NCBI RefSeq assembly: GCF_910588395.1
Contig: NZ_CAJUPA010000029.1
Coordinates: 1-32,308 of the forward strand
Origin: an uncultured Faecalibaculum sp.
GTDB lineage: Bacteria; Bacillota_I; Bacilli_A; Erysipelotrichales; Erysipelotrichaceae
Direction: 5' to 3'
Length of the DNA: 32,308 nt
The translations under genes were made by a program, and so were the position numbers. The notes under the pieces are model-generated. The model had not been told where the DNA came from and did not search any database. It was given only the letters and a program-made list of their open reading frames with translations. Below, piece by piece: positions 1 through 8,892 of the stretch (positions are counted from its first letter, which is position 1; each line of letters opens with the position of its first letter).

Positions 1-598
1 TATCATCCGGGGCAGCAATGAAATCAGGCAGCCCCAGCAGATACTCCGTCTGCTGATAAGTCTGTCCATCCGCTTCCTCCCGCTTTCCAAACTCCATTGC
101 GCCGTGTTCGCTGGCGATTCCCAGATAGCCGTTTTCCTGGTTCAGTTTGATTTCATACCGCACAGACGCCGGTACAGTCCCGTTATTGGTGATGGTCAGT
201 GTGTTGCCGTTGATAGGGCTGGATTTTTCAGTAGTGGAGTACTTGTACGGGTCGGAACAGTGAAACACGATTTTGCTGCCGTCTGCCTCAGCGCTGGAAG
301 CGATAAAGTACTTATCCAGCTCATCCGCAAAGATGAGCTGTGCCTCCCTGGCTTTGAGAAGACTGTTCAGCTTGTTCATTCTGATTTGTCTTGCCTCCAG
401 CATGGGAGCGCACAGCCGGTATTTGACTTCGATATCCCGGGCGCCGATTTCTGAATCAAGGTAAGTCGTACCGTCAATCCCCGGTATCTTCTTATCATTC
501 ACGTCATAGGACATAAGCTCACGGCCGGAGACTGAAATCACCTGGAATCCGGGGACTTGTGCCTCCAGCCATTTGCCATTGAATTTGATACTCAGCAT
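1..598 (-). CDS. Distal tail protein (Dit-like), partial, runs off left edge
   Basis: The first 199 codons of a leftward gene are present and remain open to the window edge. It starts with ATG at 598, preceded by AGGAGG, one base after the tape measure stop, so translation is probably coupled. The N-terminus (MLSIKFNGKWLEAQVPGFQV) and the beta-rich region with a DPYKYS motif after about 110 residues are typical of SPP1-type distal tail proteins. These form the hub joining the tail tube to the tip. Its place directly after the tape measure gene is the canonical one. The receptor-binding and tail-fibre genes would follow outside the window. Confidence 0.82.
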   Translation of the reverse strand, partial: MLSIKFNGKWLEAQVPGFQVISVSGRELMSYDVNDKKIPGIDGTTYLDSEIGARDIEVKYRLCAPMLEARQIRMNKLNSLLKAREAQLIFADELDKYFIASSAEADGSKIVFHCSDPYKYSTTEKSSPINGNTLTITNNGTVPASVRYEIKLNQENGYLGIASEHGAMEFGKREEADGQTYQQTEYLLGLPDFIAAPDD

Positions 599-599
599 T

Positions 600-3500
600 T
601 CATCCTCCTGTGAGTTTTGCACGGATTGCAGCGTCAAGATTGTTTGCCTTCGCCACATCCGGAGCAATGAGCTTCCCAATCGTGCGCCTGTCCATGACCA
701 TCTGCGTTTCTGCGGTGTTTTTGGCAATGGTCGAGAGATACCCGTCAAAATCAACCGCTGTCAGCCTTTCCAGCACTGCGTCCATCTTCCGGCTCAGGCT
801 GGCTATCTGCATCTGGTTGCCGACAACGATTCCCTGCTGCGCATCAATAGCAGACTGGATTGCCTGAGTCGTTGGACTCACAGCATTCCTTGCTGCATAC
901 CCCATATTCGCCTCGTTGGCAATTGGGTCAGCAGACGCGGACGCAAACAGCCCGGCAGGGTTTGCCAAACTCATGACACGATACAGCGGAGAATTGGATT
1001 GCACTGTCCTTTCTCCCTTGGTCTCGACGGTCTTGATTTCTTTCGTGACTTTGACGGTGTAGTTCTGGTTGGTCATGGATATGATCTTGTCAATCCATGC
1101 CTTCGCTCCTTCGTACGCCGCCTGTGCATAACCGGGAATCGGGCTGAATCCTCTTTGTACAGCGCCCGCGGAACTTGTCGCCATAGATCCGGCAGCCCCT
1201 GGTACAGAGGACCCGCCAAATCTTGAAGCTGTATCAGAAAGTACAGTGCCTGTCTTTCCAGGGATCTTCTGGACTCCCTCGCCATATTTGGATGCGGCTT
1301 TGCTTCCTTCCTGCCCGGCAGCGCTGGAAATCTTTCCGCCGTTGAATGCGGACGCTCCAGCAGAAGCGGCTTGAGTTGAGCCCTGCTGCACTCCCTGCGT
1401 TTGAGCATTAGAGTAAGCGTCTGCGTTCGATTTACCGGCAGCGCTGTACTCCGCCTGCCTGAGCAGGTTTTCTACAGACCCGTTTCCCAGTGCCTTTACG
1501 GCCTCATCAACACCAATAGCTCCAGAAGCGATGCCCTCAATCAATCCCGCCGGGATTTGATTACCTGCCAGGTTAGCATTAGCTACAGCCTGAGAAAACT
1601 GAATAAGGTTGTTTAGTGCAAAACTGGCCTCCTGCACCGTTCCACAGTTAGTCAGAATGCCGTTTGCCACAGATACAGGGATCGCACCCCCAATCATTCC
1701 GGACGAATCAACCATGCCATTCAAGACATCAAGATTAGCCATATACTGCAGGGCTGCCTGTGGCTGCGCGGAGCCATTTTGAATCCCTTCCGAGAGCTTT
1801 TGCGGTATCTGGATTCCTGCCTGTTCGGAGGCGTGTATCATCTCTTCGTACTTCGCCTGCATGGATGGACCGATGGCATCCAGCCCTCCATCAAGCTGCA
1901 TAAGCGATTCCAGATGCATTCTGTTGGCTTCGACTCCATCAATTTGGAGCTCATTCATCCGTTGCCGGGCTTGAGCCTGCAGGTCTGTGGCGGCTGTCAG
2001 TTCTCTGGACTTAGCTTCACTCTCCGCTGTCCCTTTGGTCATGGCCGCATATTCTTTGGTCAGTCTGGTAACTTCACCGTTCGCGTAAGTCAAAGATTGT
2101 GAAGCAGCATCATATGCCATTTTCTGCTCCATCGCTGCTGCAGAAGTCTCTTCAAAGGCCTTCGCAAGTGCTTTTTGTCTTGCCGCTTCCTCTGCTGCCG
2201 CCACGTTTTCCCTGATTTTGTCCGTATTGTCAATCAAAGCTCCAGTTTCGTCTTTGATTTTTCCCGATGCTTCATCATAGGACCATCCCAGTTCTGGATA
2301 GATCCTGTTCAGCTCTTCGATGGCGCTCTTCAATCTTCCTTTTTCAACGGAGCTCAGATTTTCCTTGGATGTCAGATTGGTGATGGCGTCCGTCAGATAT
2401 GAAGCATATTCAGCGTTCTTTTTATACTCAACCGCTGTGTTTTTTGCTGCTTCTGTATGCTTCTTGGCTGAGTTGGAGTATTCCTGAGACGATTCAATGA
2501 GCCGGCAATTGGCATCATAGATGGCATCTGTCTCTCTCTTCTGCTCAATGATATTGTCTTTCCAGGCGTTACCAGCCACCACAGCAATACCCAGAGCTGC
2601 GCCCATGGCTCCCAAAATAGCAAGGTACGATCCTGCAGGGCCTAACAGTCCTGCCCAGCTGACTGTGGCTTCACCATTAGCAGCTGCGGCTGTCAGAGCC
2701 TCTTTGGCATAACCTCCCATCGCTGCAGCTGTACGAGCTGTGGCTTTCTCTGTCTGGCCAAATATCTTGGCAATCTTACCAGCGGTGCCGCTCAGACCGA
2801 ACATTGTCTCAATGACTTTCTGTCCGCCTGTTGCGACCAAAGAGATTCCTTTTGCTGCTGGAGCTGCAGCAGCACCCAGCAGCAGCATCTTAGCCACTGT
2901 GTCTTTGATGGGTGCCGGCAGTTCGGCAAACCACTTGGCCGCATCCTTTACCATGACGGCAATGTCTTTCAGCGTCGGAGCAAAGGATTCTCCCAGACTT
3001 GCGCCGGCCTGCTTGATGGCTTCCAGTGCCTGCAGCAGAGCTGTCTTTGTGGTTCCGTATCTCTTTTCGGCTTCGGTCATCATAGCCGTGTTGGATTCCC
3101 ACGCACTGTCTGCTCTGGCCAGCGCATCGGTGTACAGATCAGTGGACTGCGCCAGTGCGCCGGTGGCATTGGACATCCGGATCTCTTCAATGCCCAGCTC
3201 GGCCAGTTTGCCGGTCACGTCTCCGCTCTTACCAATACCTTCCAGGAATGTGGCAAACGCAGAGCCGGCGTCATCGCGCCACGCCTGAGCAAACTGTTCC
3301 GCGGTCATTCCTGCTGTGGCAGCGAAATCCTCCAGACCTTCGCCGCCCTTGGAAACAGACTGCTGGATTTCTTTGATGAGCTTTGACATGGAACCGCCGC
3401 CCTCGGCAGCCTTGATACCCATGGAACCAAGAGCAGTTGCCAGCGCCATGACCTGCGGTGTACTCATTCCAACCTGCCGGCCAGCTGTTGCCAGCCTTTG

Positions 3501-4415
3501 AGTCATCTGAACGATGTCTGCCTCAGTCGTGGCGAAGTTGTTGCCCAGATCTACTACAGTAGAGCCGAATCTCTCATAGTAATCTGCCGTTCTGTCGCTG
3601 GCATCCACCATGATATTGGCAATCTGTGCCAGGGACTGAGCTGCTTCCTCGCCAGCGATATTTGTTGTATCTCCCAGCATCGCAACGGTTTCGGTAAACG
3701 TCAGCATGGAGTCTGTGGCGACACCCATCTGGCCGCCCAATTCTGCAAATCCCGCCAGCTGCTCATAGCTTGATGCAGTGTTCAATGCAAGGTCTTTCAG
3801 CCCCGAGTTCAAGGCTTCCATCTGCTCGGGCGTACCGTCAACCGTCTTGGTGACGCCTACCCAGGCATCTTCAAAAGCCACTGTCTGAGCCGTTGCTGCA
3901 GCAATGACCCCTGCGCTAAGCAAAGAAATAGGTTTCAGCTTCTGATAGGCTTTTTCCGCAGCCGTGGCAACGTTACCCAGGTGCTGATGGAAAGCCATCA
4001 TGTGAGTTCCGCAAGTCAGGACAGAAGATCCGACTGCATCCAGCTTGCTATGCAGGATGGCCAGCTCAGATTCCAGATACTGGACGTTCTGGGCGGCAGC
4101 TTGGGTTCGTGAGTCGAACTCACCGAATGCTGCCAGATTCTCCTGATAGGTCGCTCTGGTAGCATCCAGCGCCTGCCTGTAAGCCTGCTCCTGTTTGAGC
4201 AGATTTGCGTATTTAGTCTGCAGCAATCCTTGCTTCTGAATGAACAGCTCGATCCCGGTACCCTTGCTGTTGAAGCTGGACTTCATAGCCTTGCCTACTT
4301 TGCTCAGCTCCTTGTCCAGCCCCTGGGTTTCTGCCTTTATCTTGCGAAGGGTTTTCTCAAAGCCTGACCCATCACCGTTGATTTCAATTGTTATACCTTT
4401 TGTGTCGTAGGCCAT
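600..4415 (-). CDS. Phage tail tape measure protein, TP901 family
   Basis: A 1271-residue protein that sets tail length and is ejected with the DNA. Residues 1-130 are charged and helical, like a coiled coil. The TP901 core follows from about 170 (AFEDAWVGVTKTVDG) to 450. Hydrophobic Ala/Gly/Leu segments lie near residues 510-530 and 598-620, and the rest is Ala/Gln/Ser-rich helix. The ATG at 4415 has GGGAGG upstream, and that site overlaps the stop of the frameshifted chaperone gene. Order (chaperone, tape measure, distal tail protein) confirms the call. Ltp-type exclusion lipoproteins such as the one encoded at 29787 are reported to act on tape measure proteins of incoming phages. Confidence 0.95.
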   Translation of the reverse strand: MAYDTKGITIEINGDGSGFEKTLRKIKAETQGLDKELSKVGKAMKSSFNSKGTGIELFIQKQGLLQTKYANLLKQEQAYRQALDATRATYQENLAAFGEFDSRTQAAAQNVQYLESELAILHSKLDAVGSSVLTCGTHMMAFHQHLGNVATAAEKAYQKLKPISLLSAGVIAAATAQTVAFEDAWVGVTKTVDGTPEQMEALNSGLKDLALNTASSYEQLAGFAELGGQMGVATDSMLTFTETVAMLGDTTNIAGEEAAQSLAQIANIMVDASDRTADYYERFGSTVVDLGNNFATTEADIVQMTQRLATAGRQVGMSTPQVMALATALGSMGIKAAEGGGSMSKLIKEIQQSVSKGGEGLEDFAATAGMTAEQFAQAWRDDAGSAFATFLEGIGKSGDVTGKLAELGIEEIRMSNATGALAQSTDLYTDALARADSAWESNTAMMTEAEKRYGTTKTALLQALEAIKQAGASLGESFAPTLKDIAVMVKDAAKWFAELPAPIKDTVAKMLLLGAAAAPAAKGISLVATGGQKVIETMFGLSGTAGKIAKIFGQTEKATARTAAAMGGYAKEALTAAAANGEATVSWAGLLGPAGSYLAILGAMGAALGIAVVAGNAWKDNIIEQKRETDAIYDANCRLIESSQEYSNSAKKHTEAAKNTAVEYKKNAEYASYLTDAITNLTSKENLSSVEKGRLKSAIEELNRIYPELGWSYDEASGKIKDETGALIDNTDKIRENVAAAEEAARQKALAKAFEETSAAAMEQKMAYDAASQSLTYANGEVTRLTKEYAAMTKGTAESEAKSRELTAATDLQAQARQRMNELQIDGVEANRMHLESLMQLDGGLDAIGPSMQAKYEEMIHASEQAGIQIPQKLSEGIQNGSAQPQAALQYMANLDVLNGMVDSSGMIGGAIPVSVANGILTNCGTVQEASFALNNLIQFSQAVANANLAGNQIPAGLIEGIASGAIGVDEAVKALGNGSVENLLRQAEYSAAGKSNADAYSNAQTQGVQQGSTQAASAGASAFNGGKISSAAGQEGSKAASKYGEGVQKIPGKTGTVLSDTASRFGGSSVPGAAGSMATSSAGAVQRGFSPIPGYAQAAYEGAKAWIDKIISMTNQNYTVKVTKEIKTVETKGERTVQSNSPLYRVMSLANPAGLFASASADPIANEANMGYAARNAVSPTTQAIQSAIDAQQGIVVGNQMQIASLSRKMDAVLERLTAVDFDGYLSTIAKNTAETQMVMDRRTIGKLIAPDVAKANNLDAAIRAKLTGG

Positions 4416-4426
4416 GATTTTCCTCC

Positions 4427-5037
4427 CTAGAATGCATCAAAGTCCGCCTGTGTTGCTTTGCGGACCTTCGGTTTCTTTTCCTGCTCTCTGACTCTGCGGT
4501 TCAGATTCGCCTGAGCTGTCAGCAGGTCCACCAGATATCCGGGATCCATTTCGTCAATCTCGGCCAGTGAATAGCCAGCTTGTCGTGCAATGACGATGAC
4601 AGAACTCCATGGGACTACTTTTTTTTATCTTCGTCTTCCTCCGTTGTGTCTTCCGACTCTACCAGAGGGACGTTACCTACCATGTGGTGGTAAACCATCG
4701 TTGCTGCCAGCAGGAACCCCTGATAGTCCTCAACGGTATCTACCCAGTCTGCGGGCAGTGGTATATTTGGATTTTCGGCAGCAATAGCTGCCCATGTCAG
4801 TTCTTCCAGATTCTGAGCGCCAATGACTTTCATGGAGACGGACGCAAGAACAGCCGGGTTGCTGATATCCAGCAGATTGTCTTTTTGCGCCCGAGCAACT
4901 TCCGAAAAAAAAGCGGCTGAAATTTTGGACAGAGTTTCAAAGATATCTTTATGAAACTGTTCCCGGTACAGTCTGGCTGTCTTGCCGGTATAACGGGCAG
5001 GGATTTGTTTGTCGTCGATGGTGACGTTGAACCTCAT
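4427..5037 (-). CDS. Tail assembly chaperone, long form made by -1 frameshift (GT analogue)
   Basis: A second reading frame continues past the stop of the 140-residue chaperone, ends at 4427, and has no start codon of its own. A -1 slip on A AAA AAG (4624-4618) joins the frames to give about 203 residues. The added 63 residues begin VVPWSSVIVI and include ARQAGYSLAEIDEMDPGY, ending in QADFDAF. The aromatic/acidic DEMDP stretch is typical of T-domain extensions. In lambda, G and GT load tail tube subunits on the tape measure in a set ratio. The stop sits 11 bases before the tape measure start. The frame shift is read from the sequence; its use is inferred from synteny. Confidence 0.82.
4615..5037 (-). 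CDS. Tail assembly chaperone, short form (G analogue)
   Basis: A 140-residue protein starting MRFNVTIDDKQIPARYTGKT, ending in an acidic tail followed by KKK and a TAG stop. The N-terminus matches Gram-positive tail assembly chaperones that sit between the major tail protein and tape measure genes. The ATG at 5037 has AAGGAG a few bases upstream. It lies downstream of a hairpin terminator behind the major tail protein gene, so it is probably expressed much less than the tube protein. The last codons are the slippery run that yields the longer product. Confidence 0.85.
   Translation of the reverse strand: MRFNVTIDDKQIPARYTGKTARLYREQFHKDIFETLSKISAAFFSEVARAQKDNLLDISNPAVLASVSMKVIGAQNLEELTWAAIAAENPNIPLPADWVDTVEDYQGFLLAATMVYHHMVGNVPLVESEDTTEEDEDKKK
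4618..4624 (-). promoter_or_regulatory. Programmed -1 frameshift site A AAA AAG
   Basis: Minus-strand reading gives GAT AAA AAA AAG TAG. The last seven bases before the stop are the classic slippery heptamer A AAA AAG, inside a run of eight A. Slippage by -1 avoids the stop and opens a 63-codon frame ending just before the tape measure gene. I did not find a clear downstream pseudoknot by eye. Confidence 0.8.
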
Positions 5038-5061
5038 GTTTTTGCTCCTTATCTATATAGA

Positions 5062-5087
5062 AAAGAAGAGCCGGGAATTCCGGCTCT
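5062..5087 (-). terminator. Intrinsic terminator between major tail protein and chaperone genes
   Basis: The perfect arms AGAGCCGG and CCGGCTCT (5067-5087) flank a 5-base loop. On the minus strand they are followed by TCTTTTCT. The hairpin starts 9 bases after the major tail protein stop. A leaky terminator here would keep tube protein mRNA above that of the chaperone and tape measure. Confidence 0.7.
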
Positions 5088-5095
5088 GTTTTTGG

Positions 5096-5695
5096 CTAGT
5101 CAGCGGGAGTGCTGGGCAGCTTGACGGCAGAAAAGAATGTGTCATAAGACGCAGCACCCTGCGGGGCTTTTGCCTTCGTGATCTGTTTGCCGTTGTGCTC
5201 AATGGGGATTGCTGTGTAGGAAATGGTGGCGGTTGTCGGTTCAATGGACTCACCCTTGGTGTTGCGCTCTTCGCTTCCGCGTCCAAAGGTCACGTCATAC
5301 ATGACATGCCGCTGGTTCTTCGCGTCACCACGGCACTGGAACAGCAGCGCTCCCTCTTTGGGCAGTACATCCGCCCGTTCAACCAGCAGCCCTGTGGTTT
5401 CGTCAACTTCGTCACCGAACAGCAGCGTCCGGATCTGGTCGGTCATTCGGATGAATGTCAGTTCTCCGGTATATCCGTTGTTGGTTGTGGTTGTGAAGTA
5501 GGCGATATCGTCAGCATAGAACGTGTTACTTTCGCCCTGGGGTTCGGCTGTCAGCGCCTGGATTCCCACCAGAGCAACGGGTGTTTTGTAGTCATAGGTT
5601 ACAGATCCGTCTGTCCCTACGGTCTTAGTCAGCAGTGCGAAAGAGGCCTGAGACAGACCATATTCGATTTTGTTTGTATCAGTTACAGTCGGCAT
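5096..5695 (-). CDS. Major tail protein (phi13-type tail tube subunit)
   Basis: A 199-residue beta-rich protein starting MPTVTDTNKIEYGLSQASFA, which is typical of phi13-family major tail proteins. It polymerises into the tail tube around the tape measure. Motifs visible are the GVNKxxYG-like N-terminus, a central ADDIAYFTTTTNNGYTGEL strand region, and a C-terminal domain with many Thr. The ATG at 5695 has AGGAGG upstream. It follows the HK97 gp10-like gene and precedes the chaperone pair, the standard siphovirus order. A terminator directly after it suits high expression. Confidence 0.92.
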   Translation of the reverse strand: MPTVTDTNKIEYGLSQASFALLTKTVGTDGSVTYDYKTPVALVGIQALTAEPQGESNTFYADDIAYFTTTTNNGYTGELTFIRMTDQIRTLLFGDEVDETTGLLVERADVLPKEGALLFQCRGDAKNQRHVMYDVTFGRGSEERNTKGESIEPTTATISYTAIPIEHNGKQITKAKAPQGAASYDTFFSAVKLPSTPAD

Positions 5696-5710
5696 ATTGC
5701 CCTCCTATTC

Positions 5711-6139
5711 TTAAAACTTGATGTTCTTGAGGATGTTCTGAGCCACATGAGCGTCTGCATATTCCTCGCCGGTCTTCCAGTGCTTGAAAGCTGCTGTCAT
5801 TACGCCCGGCTTGTTCCACAGATGATGCCCTTTTTCCAGCAGATGTGTGAGTGAGTACTCATGCCCGCTGGCATGAATCTGTGCTTCACAGGTTATCCCC
5901 CTGGTATTGAACCGATAGGTGATTGCCTTTCGGTACTTGGGGCCTCGCCCGGTGCTTGTGTCGGAGTATCCGCCGCTCTCCCGAGTGATTTTTGCAGTCT
6001 CCTTGGCAGTCTCCTTAACGCCGGCGTTTACACCCATACGCACATCTGTTGTCACATTGTCCAGTATCTTCCGGAGTGCTTCTCCAGCCTGTTCCATGGA
6101 GACAACGATGTGATTTCCGTATCCGTGACGGTCAGCCAA
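5711..6139 (-). CDS. HK97 gp10-like tail completion protein
   Basis: A 142-residue protein with the gp10-family pattern: a helix (MEQAGEALRKILDNVTTDV), then KETAKETAKITRESGGYSDT, and a late YSLTHLLEKGHHLWNKPG segment. The family acts at the head-tail joint or tail end. The longest frame starts at a TTG at 6139 inside the end of the upstream gene. The next in-frame ATG would remove the conserved first helix, so I favour the TTG. The 8-base overlap implies coupled translation. Confidence 0.83.
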   Translation of the reverse strand: MADRHGYGNHIVVSMEQAGEALRKILDNVTTDVRMGVNAGVKETAKETAKITRESGGYSDTSTGRGPKYRKAITYRFNTRGITCEAQIHASGHEYSLTHLLEKGHHLWNKPGVMTAAFKHWKTGEEYADAHVAQNILKNIKF

Positions 6140-6464
6140 GCATAACCACCACCCACTCCTGGCAATAGACTTTCTCTGTCTTCACGTATTCGTCCGTGAT
6201 TTTCGCAAAGCCTATTTCCAGAGATTCAAAAAGTGCCTCAATGGTATCTTCCAGTACAAAGTCTTTGTGATCTGTCACCAGCCTGACAACGTACTTTTCG
6301 ATTTCGATATAACGTTTATCGTCTGCCCAGTAGGACTCTCCGGGGATTTCTCCGTAGTTGCCGTATGGCAGATGCTCTGGCCGACTTTCATAGCCGCCAT
6401 AGATAAACCACTGTTTGCCCAGGATATTCTGCATCCCCTCGACTAAGTCAGTTCTGCCTGCCAT
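6132..6464 (-). CDS. Head-tail joining or tail terminator-like protein
   Basis: A 110-residue protein, MAGRTDLVEGMQNILGKQWF, with alternating charged and aromatic residues and no catalytic motif. It sits third after the capsid, between the head-closure-like gene and the gp10-like gene. That slot usually holds a minor head-tail or tail terminator protein. Start ATG at 6464 has AAAGGA at good distance. It overlaps the upstream gene by 22 bases and the downstream one by 8. The name rests mainly on position. Confidence 0.6.
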   Translation of the reverse strand: MAGRTDLVEGMQNILGKQWFIYGGYESRPEHLPYGNYGEIPGESYWADDKRYIEIEKYVVRLVTDHKDFVLEDTIEALFESLEIGFAKITDEYVKTEKVYCQEWVVVMLG

Positions 6465-6790
6465 GTCCCTGCATCCTTTCTCAGATAAAGCTCCACATCG
6501 TCACCGTCTACGTAGGTCCGATATACGGAGTATTCAACGCCTTCGTATTCAACACTCAGCTCTCCGTCATAATCACCGTAGAAGATGGTGATTTTCCATG
6601 CTGGCTTGATACCCGCCTGGAATGCAGCGTATGTATCCCGCATGTACAGGCTGGAGACTTTGCAGAACACTTCATTGCGCCGGACGGTCTCGCCAGTCAC
6701 AACACCGTTTTCATCGGTCTCTACCGACTTCTTCAGCAGCACACACTCAGATTCACAGATGGTCGTTTCCCGGGTATATTCATACGGCAT
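6443..6790 (-). CDS. Phage head closure or head-tail adaptor protein
   Basis: A 115-residue beta-rich protein starting MPYEYTRETTICESECVLLK. The pattern (short strands, then YMRDTYAAFQAGIKPAWKIT, then VEYEGVEYSVYRTY) is that of SPP1 gp16-like head closure proteins. These plug the connector and accept the tail. AGGAGG precedes the ATG at 6790. It follows the gp6-like connector gene with a one-base overlap, the usual order after an HK97-type capsid. Confidence 0.75.
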   Translation of the reverse strand: MPYEYTRETTICESECVLLKKSVETDENGVVTGETVRRNEVFCKVSSLYMRDTYAAFQAGIKPAWKITIFYGDYDGELSVEYEGVEYSVYRTYVDGDDVELYLRKDAGTWQAELT

Positions 6791-7071
6791 CAGTTGTACC
6801 TCCTGCCGTCCAGATACATCTGCCTCAGCGTATCGTTGTACATGCGCTGCCAGATATCTTTAGGCCCCGGATCAGAGTTACCAAAGTATCCTTTGGTTTT
6901 CAGGATGCACAGGTGAGCGACTTTGTCGATATCCTCAAGGGAAATGGACAGGCGGTCAAGGTCATCCAGGACCGCCTTGATGTACATTTCCAGCTCGCTG
7001 TCATACAGCGTGGAGGCCTTGATTCTCATCGCCGCTTTGACTTTCGGCAGGATGTCTTTTACCTCCATCAT
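6790..7071 (-). CDS. gp6-like head-tail connector protein
   Basis: A 93-residue, mostly helical protein (MMEVKDILPKVKAAMRIKAS...LYDSELEMYIKAVLDDL) followed by a short linker and DIWQRMYNDTLRQMYLDGRR. This matches the small helical connector proteins (HK97 gp6, SPP1 gp15) that bind under the portal. It lies directly downstream of the capsid gene. GAGGTGATG precedes the start and the gap to the capsid stop is 8 bases. Confidence 0.8.
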   Translation of the reverse strand: MMEVKDILPKVKAAMRIKASTLYDSELEMYIKAVLDDLDRLSISLEDIDKVAHLCILKTKGYFGNSDPGPKDIWQRMYNDTLRQMYLDGRRYN

Positions 7072-7079
7072 TCATCACC

Positions 7080-8312
7080 TCAGGAACCGACTGCGGGTTT
7101 GGCAACCTTCTTGATCTGGTAAATCAGATCAGGGCGCAGCACCTTGCCATCGTTGATTACCAGCGCCTTGGTGACTTCCTCGTTCTTGTCGTGGTCCATG
7201 TAGCGGACGGTGGAGAACTGCATGTTGGAGTTGATGGCATACGCCTCGCCCGGTACCCACAGAACAGCGAACACCTTGCCTGCAGTCGCAGTATCAAAGT
7301 CGGGCAGCAGTTCCGGTTCCACCAGAGTTACGCCGTGACCCTTGATGCGAGCGTCTACCCAGCCATCAACCGGGTTGATTGTCTCGGTGTAAACAGGACG
7401 GTTGTTGTCGTCCGCCAGAGTCATGATGTTACCTTCAAAGGTTCCGTTACTCATGATGTACTCATAGGGCTTGTTCTTCATACCCAGCGGGATCTTTGCC
7501 ATGATCTTCTTCTGGAAGGTCTTCCAATCCTTCATCTCGTCCTCGTTGATTTCGATGGTCTTGATGCCGGTCTTGGTCAGGATGCCTTCCAGCTGTCCGT
7601 TCGCCGGTACACCTGTCACGATTTCTCCGTCCATAGCTTTGACATATGCCTCAGCGATGACTTTGGCCAGCTCGGTTTCAAATGCCGGAACAGTCAGAAC
7701 AGTCTGCAGCAGTGTACGGGACAGCCGGATTTCCCCAATGTTGTACTTGAACATGATAGATCCGGTGATGCCGCCCGGGTTCTGCCGGTCAGAAACTGTA
7801 GTCTCTGTAATGCGTTTGAAGGTAGCGGTGAAGCTGCCAATCGGATACTCAACGGCACCCTGCAGGTTCAGGTGCTTGACCTTTCCATACAGCCGTCCAT
7901 GGATCTTCTTCACTTCCTGGATGATTTTCTGCTGTACGGTTTTCGGAATCATAACGCCCAGGTTCGTAGATACACCAACCGCATCAGCTCGTTTCAGGAC
8001 GCCGGCTTCCGATGCTTTTCCGGAAATGACATAGTCCATGAAGGCTTTACGTTCCACCATGTCATCATCTTCCTGCTTGGAAGTGATGGTCTTTTCCGGA
8101 ACTACGATGCCCTCGTTCAGGCGACTCATCAGGTTTTTGCGTTTCAGTTCCTTTTCTTCGGCTGCTGTTTTCAGTTCAGCCTTGCGGGCCAGCAGCTCAT
8201 CAGTTTCAGTATTCAGCGCGTCCAGATCTGCATCGTCCTTTTCCATCTCGGTCTGGATTTCAGCCAGTCGGGCAATGACCTGTTCAGCAGTTGCTGTTTT
8301 AATGTTTTCCAT
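7080..8312 (-). CDS. Major capsid protein, HK97 fold
   Basis: A 410-residue shell protein. Residues 1-100 form a highly charged helical coiled coil (MENIKTATAEQVIARLAEIQ and on), the delta-domain scaffold that the protease removes. Mature-like sequence begins around 105 (RADAVGVSTNLGVMIPKTVQ). The core holds typical HK97-fold segments: FKRITETTVSDRQNPGGITG, IGEIRLSRTLLQTVLTVPAF, and near the end FAVLWVPGEAYAINSNMQF. The start has AGAGGT upstream. The protease gene lies immediately before it and the connector genes after it. Confidence 0.95.
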   Translation of the reverse strand: MENIKTATAEQVIARLAEIQTEMEKDDADLDALNTETDELLARKAELKTAAEEKELKRKNLMSRLNEGIVVPEKTITSKQEDDDMVERKAFMDYVISGKASEAGVLKRADAVGVSTNLGVMIPKTVQQKIIQEVKKIHGRLYGKVKHLNLQGAVEYPIGSFTATFKRITETTVSDRQNPGGITGSIMFKYNIGEIRLSRTLLQTVLTVPAFETELAKVIAEAYVKAMDGEIVTGVPANGQLEGILTKTGIKTIEINEDEMKDWKTFQKKIMAKIPLGMKNKPYEYIMSNGTFEGNIMTLADDNNRPVYTETINPVDGWVDARIKGHGVTLVEPELLPDFDTATAGKVFAVLWVPGEAYAINSNMQFSTVRYMDHDKNEEVTKALVINDGKVLRPDLIYQIKKVAKPAVGS

Positions 8313-8316
8313 ATAT

Positions 8317-8892
8317 TTACCTCTCTGTATTCACTTTCAGCTTGAGCGCCAGACGCTTCCGCTTGCGCTCGTTGTCGAATTCGTTGACCTTGCGGGCAAT
8401 GATTTCCGTGTGGTTGTTTGCGGGGATAGAAACCGCAGACACATCAATCAGCTTGGAAACCCGCTCAATCGTCTGAGTCTCGCCGTCAAAGGATGTAGCT
8501 GCCCGGCAGCGGATGGACATCTGGGTTATGTTTCCAGCCTGGATGTCTTCATACAGCTGTCTGGCCCGGCTTGTTCTGGACAGGTCAGCCCAGATAAACA
8601 GGCCGTGGTCGTCCACTTCGATGCCCAGAGAACCGTTGCCTGTGCGGGCATAGACAAACTGATCATGGTCAAACTGGAAGAGAACGTCACTCATATCCGC
8701 ATGGTCAAATGCGTCTCTGGCGACTTCTTCATAGATCTTCCGGCCATCCCGTTCCATCAGCACATACTTGTCAAATGTGCTGGCATATCCTTCGACATAG
8801 TAATCAGACTCGATCCTTTTCTTTGTCTCGGAGTTCACGGGCAGGAATGTCAGACTTCGCTGCATCACTTCCTGCGTCACTTCCTGTGTCAT
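8317..8892 (-). CDS. HK97-family prohead protease
   Basis: A 191-residue serine protease that matures the capsid. Start: the frame opens further upstream to 8976, but the ATG at 8892 has a strong AAAGGAGG at the right distance, giving MTQEVTQEVMQRSLTF. Conserved features are the YYVEGYASTFDKY strand, the His in FDHD, and the Ser in QMSIRCRA, matching the family's His and Ser catalytic positions. VSAVSIPANNHTEI closes the fold. It overlaps the end of the portal gene by 89 bases, longer than usual. Confidence 0.93.
   Translation of the reverse strand: MTQEVTQEVMQRSLTFLPVNSETKKRIESDYYVEGYASTFDKYVLMERDGRKIYEEVARDAFDHADMSDVLFQFDHDQFVYARTGNGSLGIEVDDHGLFIWADLSRTSRARQLYEDIQAGNITQMSIRCRAATSFDGETQTIERVSKLIDVSAVSIPANNHTEIIARKVNEFDNERKRKRLALKLKVNTER

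Noticed and set aside
7191..8345. 384-codon plus-strand frame opposite the capsid gene
   Set aside because: An antisense shadow of the major capsid gene, with no ribosome site and no domain pattern.
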